Source of the DNA: Lachnospiraceae bacterium UBA3641
Lineage (GTDB): Bacteria > Bacillota > Clostridia > Lachnospirales > Lachnospiraceae
Length of the DNA: 32,077 bases
Direction: 5' to 3'
Assembly: GCA_002373875.1 (NCBI GenBank)
Contig: DFKQ01000029.1
Coordinates: 1-32,077, forward strand
Shown here: one piece after another, positions 24,581 to 30,880 of the stretch
Layout of the letters: each line of letters opens with the position of its first letter
Numbering within the stretch: position 1 is the first letter of the stretch
The notes under the pieces: generated by a model
The model's database searches: none
Seen by the model: the letters and a program-made list of their open reading frames with translations, nothing else
What the model was told of the DNA's origin: nothing
Program-made: the position numbers and the translations under genes

Positions 24581-25645
24581 ATGCCGGAAGCAAGAAAATA
24601 TCGTGATTATCACGAACAAAACGATATAAAAAACACTTTAAAGTTAAGGGAGATAACTGCTACTCTCCCATCCTTCTGTCGTGATTTCTTTCTCGGGATC
24701 AAGGACACCACCTCACCAAGAACCAGGCTTTCATATGCATATGACTTAAGGATATTTTTCGAATTCCTCCATGAAAACAATCCGGTATGCAAAAAAACAG
24801 AAATAACGGATATTCCCATAGATATATTGGATATGATAAAACCCATAGATATTGCGGAATATATGGATTATCTTACCTACTATATCAAGGAGGGTGAGGA
24901 ATATACCAATGATGAGCGTGGCAAACAGAGAAAGCTTTCTTCACTGCGTAGTATGTATAAGTACTTCTTTAAGACAGAACAGATTGAGAAGAACACGGCA
25001 GCCCTTGTGGATATGCCAAAGCTTCATGAAAAGGAAATAATAAGGCTTGATATAGGAGAAGTAGCTAATCTCCTTGACAACGTGGAAACCGGCGATAAGC
25101 TGACCAGGAAGCAGCTTGAATATCATGAAAAGACCAAGGTCAGGGATCTTGCGCTTATGACATTGCTCCTTGGTACCGGTATCCGTGTATCCGAGTGTGT
25201 TGGACTCGATATGGATGATGTTGATTTTGATAACAACGGTATTCTTATAAAACGTAAGGGTGGCTATGAGCAGATTGTATATTTCGGTGATGAAGTTGAG
25301 GATGTTTTAAGAAAGTATATTCAGGAAAGACATCACGTTATTCCGGAGCCCGGACATGAACGTGCGTTATTTTTATCCCTTCAGAATAAAAGACTGTCTG
25401 TAAGAGCGGTTGAGAAAATAGTTAAGAAATACGCCCAAACAGTGACAACTCTCAAAAAAATAACACCGCATAAATTAAGGTCGACCTTCGGTACAAACCT
25501 TTATAACGAAACCGGTGATATTTATCTTGTGGCTGATGTTCTGGGCCATAAGGATGTTAATACAACCAAGAAACACTATGCGGCCCAGAATCAGGAACGT
25601 CTCAGAAGGGCGGCAAATGCTGTAAAGTTAAGAGAGAACAGATGA
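24581..25645 (+). CDS. Tyrosine recombinase (XerC/XerD-like)
   Basis: Tyrosine recombinases cut and rejoin DNA through a covalent tyrosine. The 354-residue product has an N-terminal SAM-like core-binding domain (about residues 28-150) and a complete catalytic set: R202 (GTGIRVSE), K226 (KRKGG), H297-x-x-R300 (PHKLRST), H323 (LGHKDVNTT) and Y333 (KHYA). There are no phage or transposon genes next to it, and it lies close to the lexA region. This suggests a resident chromosomal enzyme rather than a mobile-element integrase (inference). XerC/D dimer resolution is possible but not proven. ATG 24581 follows AGAGGAAAAT. Confidence 0.9.
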   Translation: MPEARKYRDYHEQNDIKNTLKLREITATLPSFCRDFFLGIKDTTSPRTRLSYAYDLRIFFEFLHENNPVCKKTEITDIPIDILDMIKPIDIAEYMDYLTYYIKEGEEYTNDERGKQRKLSSLRSMYKYFFKTEQIEKNTAALVDMPKLHEKEIIRLDIGEVANLLDNVETGDKLTRKQLEYHEKTKVRDLALMTLLLGTGIRVSECVGLDMDDVDFDNNGILIKRKGGYEQIVYFGDEVEDVLRKYIQERHHVIPEPGHERALFLSLQNKRLSVRAVEKIVKKYAQTVTTLKKITPHKLRSTFGTNLYNETGDIYLVADVLGHKDVNTTKKHYAAQNQERLRRAANAVKLRENR

Positions 25646-25664
25646 ATAATAACTTATGTAATGT

Positions 25665-25695
25665 AAGTGCACCCTTGATTCAAGGGTGCACTTTT
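25665..25695 (+). terminator. Rho-independent terminator after the recombinase
   Basis: Perfect 13-base arms AAGTGCACCCTTG (25665-25677) and CAAGGGTGCACTT (25681-25693) enclose a 3-base loop ATT and are followed by TTTT on the + strand. It separates the recombinase from the convergent LysM gene. Confidence 0.9.
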
Positions 25696-25745
25696 GTGAG
25701 AGTAGAGCAAATATTGGAAAACCGGATAATGTTGGAAAGGGGACA

Positions 25746-26129
25746 TTATTCGGCTGTAAAATTGGTATAATATGGAATGGTAAGATAATTACCGGCTATA
25801 AGTTCTTCATCCTCATCAAGGTGATTGATCATATTAATTTCATGCTTGTAAGTGCTTATATCCTTAAAATCATCGGTATACATCTCTTCAGCTATCTTAT
25901 TCAGGGAATCCCCGCACTTGATCATAACAGCCTTATAGTATTTAACCCTTTTAACAGAGTTATTACTGATCTTGGCAAATGTCAGCCGGGCTCCGGTAGA
26001 AAAAGTAAGTATTAAAACGGCTGCGATAAGAATGCCTGCCAGCAGAAGCTTCTGTCTTTTTACCTCTGCCCTCCTGCGTCTTATCACAGCCCTGTTTTGC
26101 TTGATCTTATAGTCATATCCGAAATCCAT
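25746..26129 (-). CDS. SOS-regulated LysM membrane protein, YneA-like
   Basis: The start is ATG at 26129, because GAGGTGA lies just upstream; a longer frame to 26201 would include the promoter and operators. The 127-residue protein has a very basic cytoplasmic N-terminus (RRRRAEVKRQK, residues 17-27) and one membrane segment at about 28-46. An extracellular LysM-like domain follows (about 64-119: VMIKCGDSLNKIAEEMY, then NYLTIPYY). This layout, and a LexA-controlled promoter, match B. subtilis YneA, the SOS-induced division inhibitor that lies next to lexA. Sequence identity to YneA cannot be judged here. A damage-induced division delay is the best inference; a general wall-binding protein is the alternative. 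Confidence 0.8.
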   Translation of the reverse strand: MDFGYDYKIKQNRAVIRRRRAEVKRQKLLLAGILIAAVLILTFSTGARLTFAKISNNSVKRVKYYKAVMIKCGDSLNKIAEEMYTDDFKDISTYKHEINMINHLDEDEELIAGNYLTIPYYTNFTAE

Positions 26130-26140
26130 ATCATCACCTC

Positions 26141-26152
26141 GAACATTAGTTG
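26141..26152. promoter_or_regulatory. Near-consensus LexA box
   Basis: GAACATTAGTTG matches GAAC-N4-GTTC except for the last base. It lies between the perfect box and the LysM gene's ribosome binding site. Confidence 0.35.
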
Positions 26153-26153
26153 C

Positions 26154-26165
26154 GAACGATTGTTC
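26154..26165. promoter_or_regulatory. LexA box (SOS operator), perfect match
   Basis: GAACGATTGTTC fits the Firmicute consensus GAAC-N4-GTTC exactly and is flanked by C on the left. It lies just downstream of the -10 box of the LysM gene, where LexA would block transcription. Confidence 0.8.
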
Positions 26166-26172
26166 TGAAATG

Positions 26173-26201
26173 ATTATACGAACATTTTTTCGATATGTCA
26201 A
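26173..26201 (-). promoter_or_regulatory. Consensus promoter of the LysM gene
   Basis: On the minus strand, TTGACA (26196-26201) and TATAAT (26173-26178) are both perfect and 17 bases apart. A half LexA box, GAACATTTTTTC (26180-26191), sits in the spacer and the perfect box follows the -10. Such a strong promoter under a strong operator is typical of tightly repressed SOS genes. Confidence 0.85.
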
Positions 26202-26221
26202 TAGATTTCCAAAATAAAATC

Positions 26222-26233
26222 GAACAAATTTTC
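26222..26233. promoter_or_regulatory. Weak LexA-like site upstream of the LysM promoter
   Basis: GAACAAATTTTC differs from GAAC-N4-GTTC at one base. It shares the GAAC-N4-TTTC form with the sites at 26180-26191 and 28215-28226. It is only weak evidence alone. Confidence 0.3.
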
Positions 26234-26244
26234 CGAACCTATAT

Positions 26245-26517
26245 TCAGTTTAATTTAGCCTTCAGCTCACCAACATCAAGGGTTCGCATCCACCATTCGG
26301 GATCACCGGTATATAACCAATCCTGCTTAAGGCTGTTCCATTGCGCCGGAGTAAATACTCCCTGTCCGCCATGCTTATCGGTAAATACATAGTTACCGTA
26401 TGCATCAAGCGACAGATTACCGCGCATTTCTATTTCTCTTCTTCTCTCCTCTTCCTTGCTGATGCCTCCTGCTACCTTTTCAAGTTCTTTTTCATTTAAG
26501 TATTTTTCTTCACTCAT
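26245..26517 (-). CDS. Small protein with double-glycine leader (candidate bacteriocin or signal peptide precursor)
   Basis: This 90-residue product starts with a leader of the class II bacteriocin / ComC type: hydrophobic and acidic residues in L-x-x-x-x-L-x-x-V-x-G-G order (YLNEKELEKVAGG, residues 6-18), with cleavage expected after Gly18. The remaining 72 residues start highly charged (SKEEERRREIEMRG). They continue with an aromatic, glycine-rich part (DAYGNYVFTDKHGGQGVF; QWNSLKQDWLYTGDPEWWM). There is no cysteine, so lanthipeptide, sactipeptide or disulfide chemistry is excluded. No peptidase-exporter, immunity gene or modifying enzyme lies in the window. ATG 26517 follows AAAGGGGG at nine-base spacing. 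The function is unknown. Secretion through a C39-peptidase transporter encoded elsewhere is the natural inference. Confidence 0.75.
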   Translation of the reverse strand: MSEEKYLNEKELEKVAGGISKEEERRREIEMRGNLSLDAYGNYVFTDKHGGQGVFTPAQWNSLKQDWLYTGDPEWWMRTLDVGELKAKLN

Positions 26518-26585
26518 GGTATTTATCCCCCTTTCAAATCTATAATCTTTTTAGAATTGACTGATCCTTTCTTTGTTCTGATACA

Positions 26586-26620
26586 ATTATATTAAATAAG
26601 ATGTCACAGAAACGTCACAG
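26586..26620 (-). promoter_or_regulatory. Activator-type promoter with direct repeats before the double-glycine peptide gene
   Basis: On the minus strand, TATAAT (26586-26591) has no -35 hexamer. Instead, eleven bases upstream lie two exact CTGTGAC copies (+ strand GTCACAG at 26603-26609 and 26614-26620) with an 11-base period and a 4-base T-rich gap. This matches the layout of Pho-box-like sites for PhoB/OmpR-family response regulators. The site sits in the 173-base gap after the permease gene, which shows no clear terminator. Confidence 0.5.
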
Positions 26621-26690
26621 TCTTATATGGGGATTCAATCGCAATATTTATGTTATCTGCCATGAATCAATTACGGGGATCGGAAGCCCT

Positions 26691-28112
26691 CTATGCCGCA
26701 AGGAAGAACTTGATAAGGAAGATTATCGACAAGGCAAATGTAAGTCCTGAAATATCTTCCTTCTTACCGGTAAACAGCTTGATAACCGTATAAGATATAA
26801 GTGCAAGGCCAATGGCATGTCCTATGGATCCGGATATGGGCATTGCTATCAGCATAATGAAGATGGGAACACACTGGGAGATATCATCGAACTTAACCTC
26901 TCTCAATCCCTGAAGCATAAGAATACCTACATAAATAAGTGCGGATGATGTTGCTGCCGCAGGTATGATCCCGGCTACAGGAGCAAGGAAGATGCTCAGA
27001 AGGAACATAATACCTGTGGTGATCGCGGTTAGTCCCGTGCGGCCTCCGGCTTCAACACCGGCTGCCGATTCAATAAAGGTTGTTACTGTGGAGGTACCGG
27101 TTAAGGAACCTGCGATGGTACCTACCGCATCAGATGTAAGTGCCTGCTTCATCTGTGGCATATTACCGTTCTTGTCGATCATTCCGGCCCTTGATGCCGT
27201 GCCAACCAGTGAACCGATGGTATCAAACATATCTAAGATGCAGAAGGTTGCGACAAGTGTGACTATCGTGAACCATCCGATCTGAACAAATCCCCGGAAA
27301 TTTAATTTAAAGAGTGTTGTTGAAGCCATGTCCGCAAAAGGCGGCACGAAGGATGCGGATTTAAGCGATTCAAAGGGATTTATTCCAAGGAAGAGCGCTT
27401 CACCGGCCCAGTATACTACGGACGCAATGAGCATTCCCAAAAGGACCGAAGCCTTAATACCCTTTTGCGCGATTATGATAATTGCAAAAAGGCCGACGAA
27501 AATGGTAATGACAGTAAGTACCATGGTTCCGTAGCTTGCTCCCATTGAATTCTTAAGAAGGCTGGGACTTAAGCTTCCGAAGAAATCGGACATTACATAA
27601 TGCGGAGTACCTGTTTCGTCATAAACACCAACATTTGAGCCAAAGCCGATGTTCATGAGCATAAGACCTATTGAAGGTGCGATACCGAGCCTTATCCCGA
27701 GAGGAATGGCATTTACTATCTTCTCTCTTATATTCAGCACGGACAGGATTATGAAGACAATTCCTTCAATAAAAATGATGCACAGTGCCGACTGAAACGA
27801 TTCAACATAAGACATGCCCGTGATCGCAACGATATTGGTCACAACAACGGCAAAAAAACTGTTAAGCCCCATACCAGGTGCCATGGCAAAGGGCTTGTTG
27901 GCTAACAGGGCCATACATATGGTACCGATCGCGGAAGCTATACATGTGGCCATGAATACACCGTTCCACAGTGGTGAGCCCACATCAAAACCGGTTAAAA
28001 GGTTGGGATTGAGGGCTATGATGTAAGCCATAGTCATAAAGGTTGTGATACCGGCAAAGATCTCGGTTCTGAGAGTCGTACCGTTTTCCTTGAGCTTAAA
28101 ATATTTTTCCAT
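26691..28112 (-). CDS. NCS2/AzgA-family purine permease
   Basis: The 473-residue product has the AzgA-like signatures: LRTEIFAGITTFMTMAYIIALNP at the N-terminus, NKPFAMAPGMGLNSFF, LGIAPSIGLMLMNIG, ILDMFDTIGSLVGTASRAG and TGTSTVTTFIESAAGVEAGGRTG. About 12-14 membrane segments are present. Members such as PbuG, PbuO and AdeP take up hypoxanthine, guanine or adenine by proton symport; the exact base cannot be told. I choose ATG 28112 because GGGAGGA lies seven bases upstream. No purine riboswitch is visible in its short leader, although many Firmicute homologues have one. Confidence 0.93.
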   Translation of the reverse strand: MEKYFKLKENGTTLRTEIFAGITTFMTMAYIIALNPNLLTGFDVGSPLWNGVFMATCIASAIGTICMALLANKPFAMAPGMGLNSFFAVVVTNIVAITGMSYVESFQSALCIIFIEGIVFIILSVLNIREKIVNAIPLGIRLGIAPSIGLMLMNIGFGSNVGVYDETGTPHYVMSDFFGSLSPSLLKNSMGASYGTMVLTVITIFVGLFAIIIIAQKGIKASVLLGMLIASVVYWAGEALFLGINPFESLKSASFVPPFADMASTTLFKLNFRGFVQIGWFTIVTLVATFCILDMFDTIGSLVGTASRAGMIDKNGNMPQMKQALTSDAVGTIAGSLTGTSTVTTFIESAAGVEAGGRTGLTAITTGIMFLLSIFLAPVAGIIPAAATSSALIYVGILMLQGLREVKFDDISQCVPIFIMLIAMPISGSIGHAIGLALISYTVIKLFTGKKEDISGLTFALSIIFLIKFFLAA

Positions 28113-28154
28113 GCATTTTTCCTCCCTGGAATTATATTTTAACAATACAATAAT

Positions 28155-28183
28155 AATTTACCTAATTTTAATCATGTATGCAA
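28155..28183 (-). promoter_or_regulatory. Possible promoter of the purine permease
   Basis: On the minus strand, TTGCAT (28178-28183) and TAAATT (28155-28160) are 17 bases apart, about 40-70 bases before the start codon. The -10 match is poor, so this is tentative. The 205-base gap shared with lexA holds this, the lexA promoter and two LexA-like sites. Confidence 0.3.
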
Positions 28184-28214
28184 GGATTTGGGGAAATAAA
28201 ACTCATAATATAAC

Positions 28215-28226
28215 GAACATTTTTTC
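28215..28226. promoter_or_regulatory. LexA-like site upstream of the lexA promoter
   Basis: GAACATTTTTTC is identical, including its flanking ACG on the left, to the site in the LysM promoter spacer (26180-26191). It departs from GAAC-N4-GTTC by one base. Its presence at both SOS promoters supports function. Confidence 0.4.
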
Positions 28227-28237
28227 AGAATATATGT

Positions 28238-28266
28238 TTGCATTTTACAAGATATGGTGCTATACT
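28238..28266 (+). promoter_or_regulatory. Promoter of lexA
   Basis: TTGCAT (28238-28243) and TATACT (28261-28266) are 17 bases apart, with an extended -10 (TGC directly before TATACT). A LexA box follows at 28279-28290, which implies autoregulation. Confidence 0.75.
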
Positions 28267-28278
28267 TTTGATAAATCA

Positions 28279-28290
28279 GAACAAATGTAC
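28279..28290. promoter_or_regulatory. LexA box in the lexA leader
   Basis: GAACAAATGTAC matches GAAC-N4-GTTC with one change and fits the preferred inner bases. It lies 12 bases after the -10 box, the expected place for lexA self-repression. Confidence 0.6.
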
Positions 28291-28317
28291 TGATCATAAT
28301 TCTTAAGGAGGAATAAT

Positions 28318-28932
28318 ATGGCTTACGGTAAGATAACTGCCAAACAACAGGAAATTCTTGATTTCATTAAGAAGAAGACACTTGAAAGGGGCTATCCGCC
28401 TGCGGTAAGGGAGATATGCGAAGCTGTTAAGCTCCGTTCCACATCATCCGTTCATGCTCATCTGGAAACCCTTGAGAAAAACGGATACATACGGAGGGAT
28501 CCCAGTAAACCCCGTGCCATCGAAATAATGGACGACAACTTCCAGATGGTGCGGCAGGAAATGACATCAATCCCCATTGTAGGTCAGGTTGCTGCCGGTC
28601 AGCCTATACTTGCCGAGCAGAATATAAACGGGTATTTCCCTCTTCCCATGGATATTGTGCCCAATAATGAGGTTTTTGTATTAAAGGTCAAGGGTGAGTC
28701 CATGATAAATATCGGAATTATGGACGGCGATCAGATCTTTGTTGAATGTACCGATACGGCCGTGAACGGTGATGTGATAGTTGCTCTTATCGATGATTCG
28801 GCGACCGTTAAGACATTCTATAAGGAAGATGGTCATATCCGCCTTCAGCCGGAGAATGACAGCATGGAACCGATAATTGTCGACAACTGCCAGATCATCG
28901 GTAAGGTTTTCGGAGTATTCAGAAGGATGTAG
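28318..28932 (+). CDS. lexA: SOS repressor LexA
   Basis: LexA represses DNA-damage genes and self-cleaves when RecA filaments form. The 204-residue protein has the winged-helix N-domain (TAKQQEILDFIKKKTLERGYPPAVREI; recognition helix SSVHAHLETLEKNGYI). The cleavage site is A93-G94 (QVAAGQPI), the nucleophile S128 (VKGESMI) and the base K165 (ATVKTF), so it should be autocleavable. ATG 28318 follows AAGGAGG. Promoter and operators upstream indicate autoregulation, and the YneA-like gene 2 kb away shares the operator type. The gene ends one base from the convergent rsfS. Confidence 0.98.
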   Translation: MAYGKITAKQQEILDFIKKKTLERGYPPAVREICEAVKLRSTSSVHAHLETLEKNGYIRRDPSKPRAIEIMDDNFQMVRQEMTSIPIVGQVAAGQPILAEQNINGYFPLPMDIVPNNEVFVLKVKGESMINIGIMDGDQIFVECTDTAVNGDVIVALIDDSATVKTFYKEDGHIRLQPENDSMEPIIVDNCQIIGKVFGVFRRM

Positions 28933-28952
28933 CCTAAAGGGCTACATCCTTT
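28923..28952. terminator. Bidirectional terminator shared by lexA and rsfS
   Basis: AAGGATGTAGCC (28923-28934) pairs perfectly with GGCTACATCCTT (28940-28951) around TAAAG. The hairpin includes both stop codons, lexA TAG at 28930-28932 and rsfS TAG at 28934-28936 (minus strand). T-tracts are short on both strands (TTT and TT), so efficiency may be moderate. Confidence 0.7.
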
Positions 28953-29275
28953 CCGTCACTCCATATTCTTTCAAGATCGTAGAAGTCCCGGCTCTCCTTA
29001 TCGAAGATATGGATCACTACATCCCTGTAATCCATGAGTATCCAACCACCGTTATCATATCCTTCAGTCTGTTTCTTATGTATCCCGGCAGCCAGCAGCT
29101 TCTCTTCAACATTATCACACATGGCCTTCAACTGATTTATGTTACTTCCGCTTGCAATTATAAAATAGTCGGCCATTATGCTTATCCTGCTTATATCAAT
29201 GACCCTTATGTTTTCCGCTTTTTTATCCTTAAGCGCATCCACGCTTATCTTAACGATGTTCTCTGCTTCATTCAT
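28934..29275 (-). CDS. rsfS: Ribosome silencing factor RsfS
   Basis: RsfS binds ribosomal protein L14 and blocks subunit joining when nutrients run short. Starting at ATG 29275, the 113-residue product shows the family pattern: ALKDKKAENIRVIDISRIS, MADYFIIASGSNINQLKA, GGWILMDYRDVVIHIFDKESRDFYDLERIW. The start overlaps the yqeK stop by eight bases (ATGAATGA). The ribosome binding site is weak, which suggests coupling. An upstream in-frame start at 29314 would extend far into yqeK. Confidence 0.96.
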   Translation of the reverse strand: MNEAENIVKISVDALKDKKAENIRVIDISRISIMADYFIIASGSNINQLKAMCDNVEEKLLAAGIHKKQTEGYDNGGWILMDYRDVVIHIFDKESRDFYDLERIWSDGKDVAL

Positions 29276-29867
29276 TACTGTAGTATTTATATGCAGCCTC
29301 AGTGGTAGTGTCAAGACTGCCTGTATCCTTCCTTAAGTATTCTATCGTGTCCTTCATGATCATGAGTAACGACTTGTCTATATCATCCTCATTGAAGGCA
29401 GTATACCTTATCCTGTCAAGGTTTGGCGCCTTGTTTCTGGATGGCTCTATATAGTCGGAAATATATATGATCTTCTCCAGAAGAGTCATGTTCTCATGGC
29501 CGGTTGTATGCCACCTTATTGCGCTTAAGATACTCTCATCTTCTATCGCATACCTTATCCTTGCCATATGGGCACCGTATTTGGCATGCAGAAGGAAACC
29601 ATGTTCCTCTTCGAAGGAGGTTACCTCAATATTGTTTTTCCGGCACAGCCTTATAAGCTCTTCGTCATCATAACACTTGGCACAGTCATGCAGGAGCCCG
29701 GCTATCTGAGCCTTATATACGCTTTCTCCGTATTTCATGGCTAAAGAAGACGCGGTTCCGGCAACGCCTACGGAATGGATGAACCTCTTATGCTTAAGCT
29801 CCTTCTGCAGCTTATCATATAATGAAAACATAAACTTTTCATCGTATTTGCTGTATATTTTCACCAT
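29268..29867 (-). CDS. yqeK: HD-domain diadenosine tetraphosphatase YqeK
   Basis: YqeK is the Gram-positive symmetrical Ap4A hydrolase, a metal-dependent HD enzyme. The 199-residue product has KRFIHSVGVAGTAS (first His), the HD pair in GLLHDCAK, then EEHGFLLHAKYGAHMAR, AIRWHTTGHENMTLLEKIIYISDYIEPSR. ATG 29867 follows AAGGATAA. It lies in the conserved obg-yhbY-nadD-yqeK-rsfS order. Confidence 0.96.
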   Translation of the reverse strand: MVKIYSKYDEKFMFSLYDKLQKELKHKRFIHSVGVAGTASSLAMKYGESVYKAQIAGLLHDCAKCYDDEELIRLCRKNNIEVTSFEEEHGFLLHAKYGAHMARIRYAIEDESILSAIRWHTTGHENMTLLEKIIYISDYIEPSRNKAPNLDRIRYTAFNEDDIDKSLLMIMKDTIEYLRKDTGSLDTTTEAAYKYYSNE

Positions 29868-29923
29868 TTTATCCTTATTTATAACTATTCAGAACAGCAC
29901 ATAAATATAAAAACATGCAACCC

Positions 29924-30556
29924 CTACTTAATATAAAACCCTCTATTTAATATCATATCACGGACACCGTCACTGACGTAATATCTGATCGTTTTTTTCT
30001 CCTTGATCCTTTTTCTTATCATACTTGATGATATATCAATATCCGGTGCGTCAAGCAGTACGATCCTGGCTCCGTATTTATCCGTCAGGTATTCCTTTAT
30101 ACCGATAAGCTTATCGTCCGGTTCATGATCTCTTGGTGCTACGACAAGTATGCAGTTATCGAATATGGTTTGGGGCTCCCGCCAGGATTCGATATTATAT
30201 ACGGAATCTTCTCCGATTATAAAGTAGAATTCCTCGTCGGGGTATTGAGCGTTAAGCTCACTTAATGTTTCGCAGGTGTAGGTATTACCGCTTTTATTTG
30301 TTTCATATTCGGATATTTCAAAATGATCATTATCCCTGATAGCCTCACGGATAAGTTCGATCCGGTCAGGTGCAGGAAGTATTGCCGAAGGATCCTTAAG
30401 ATAAGACCTGCCTGTCGGCATAAAGACAACCTTGTCAAGCCCCAGTGTATCATATGCATTTTCGGCAAGTATAAGATGGCCCATATGAATGGGATTAAAG
30501 GTTCCGCCTATGATACCGGTTTTTATCTTATTATTTTTATTATTATTGCTCATCAT
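29924..30556 (-). CDS. nadD: Nicotinate-nucleotide adenylyltransferase
   Basis: NadD joins nicotinate mononucleotide to AMP, the step before NAD synthetase. The 210-residue product has the nucleotidyltransferase start GGTFNPIHMGH (residues 17-27), VVFMPTGRSYLK, FYFIIGEDS and the closing ISSSMIRKRI. The first two codons are both ATG (30556 and 30553); the ribosome binding site is weak (GAAAG), so the choice is open. yhbY ends 16 bases upstream. A 56-base gap with no special signal follows before yqeK. Confidence 0.97.
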   Translation of the reverse strand: MMSNNNKNNKIKTGIIGGTFNPIHMGHLILAENAYDTLGLDKVVFMPTGRSYLKDPSAILPAPDRIELIREAIRDNDHFEISEYETNKSGNTYTCETLSELNAQYPDEEFYFIIGEDSVYNIESWREPQTIFDNCILVVAPRDHEPDDKLIGIKEYLTDKYGARIVLLDAPDIDISSSMIRKRIKEKKTIRYYVSDGVRDMILNRGFYIK

Positions 30557-30572
30557 TGCTGCTTTCGGATAA

Positions 30573-30866
30573 TCAGTCTAACGGAAGCTTGATCTTTAAC
30601 TTATCTTTATTAGGCTTATAAAGGACAATCTTCTTGCCGATAACATGTACTATCTGAGAATGTGTCCGCTCGGACAGCATCACGGCAATGGTGTGGGGAT
30701 CATCGGCGCAGTTCTTCAGAACGCCGATCTTAACAAGCTCCCTTGCTTCAAGTGCTTCCTGCACAGATGTAACAACCTCTGCCGAAGCCCCTGCCTTACC
30801 CACATGCACGATAGATTCCATATTAGAGGCAAGTCCCTTTAAATATGCTCTTTGTTTGCTGGTCAT
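30573..30866 (-). CDS. yhbY: CRM-domain RNA-binding protein YhbY
   Basis: YhbY binds pre-50S ribosomal particles. The 97-residue product is a single CRM domain: LTSKQRAYLKGLA-type start, SIVHVGKAGAS with the GxxG-like loop, LVKIGVLKNC and IGKKIVLYKP. ATG 30866 follows AGGAGAT. It lies between obg and nadD, the usual ribosome-assembly operon. Confidence 0.96.
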   Translation of the reverse strand: MTSKQRAYLKGLASNMESIVHVGKAGASAEVVTSVQEALEARELVKIGVLKNCADDPHTIAVMLSERTHSQIVHVIGKKIVLYKPNKDKLKIKLPLD

Positions 30867-30880
30867 GGCTATCTCCTGTC

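Noticed and set aside
24581..25645. Integrase of a prophage or genomic island
   Set aside because: No tRNA gene, attachment-site repeats, excisionase or phage genes are near, and neighbouring genes are ordinary chromosomal ones.
28113..28240. Purine riboswitch before the purine permease
   Set aside because: The leader was read on the minus strand. It lacks the three-way junction core and the P1-P3 sequences of the purine aptamer.
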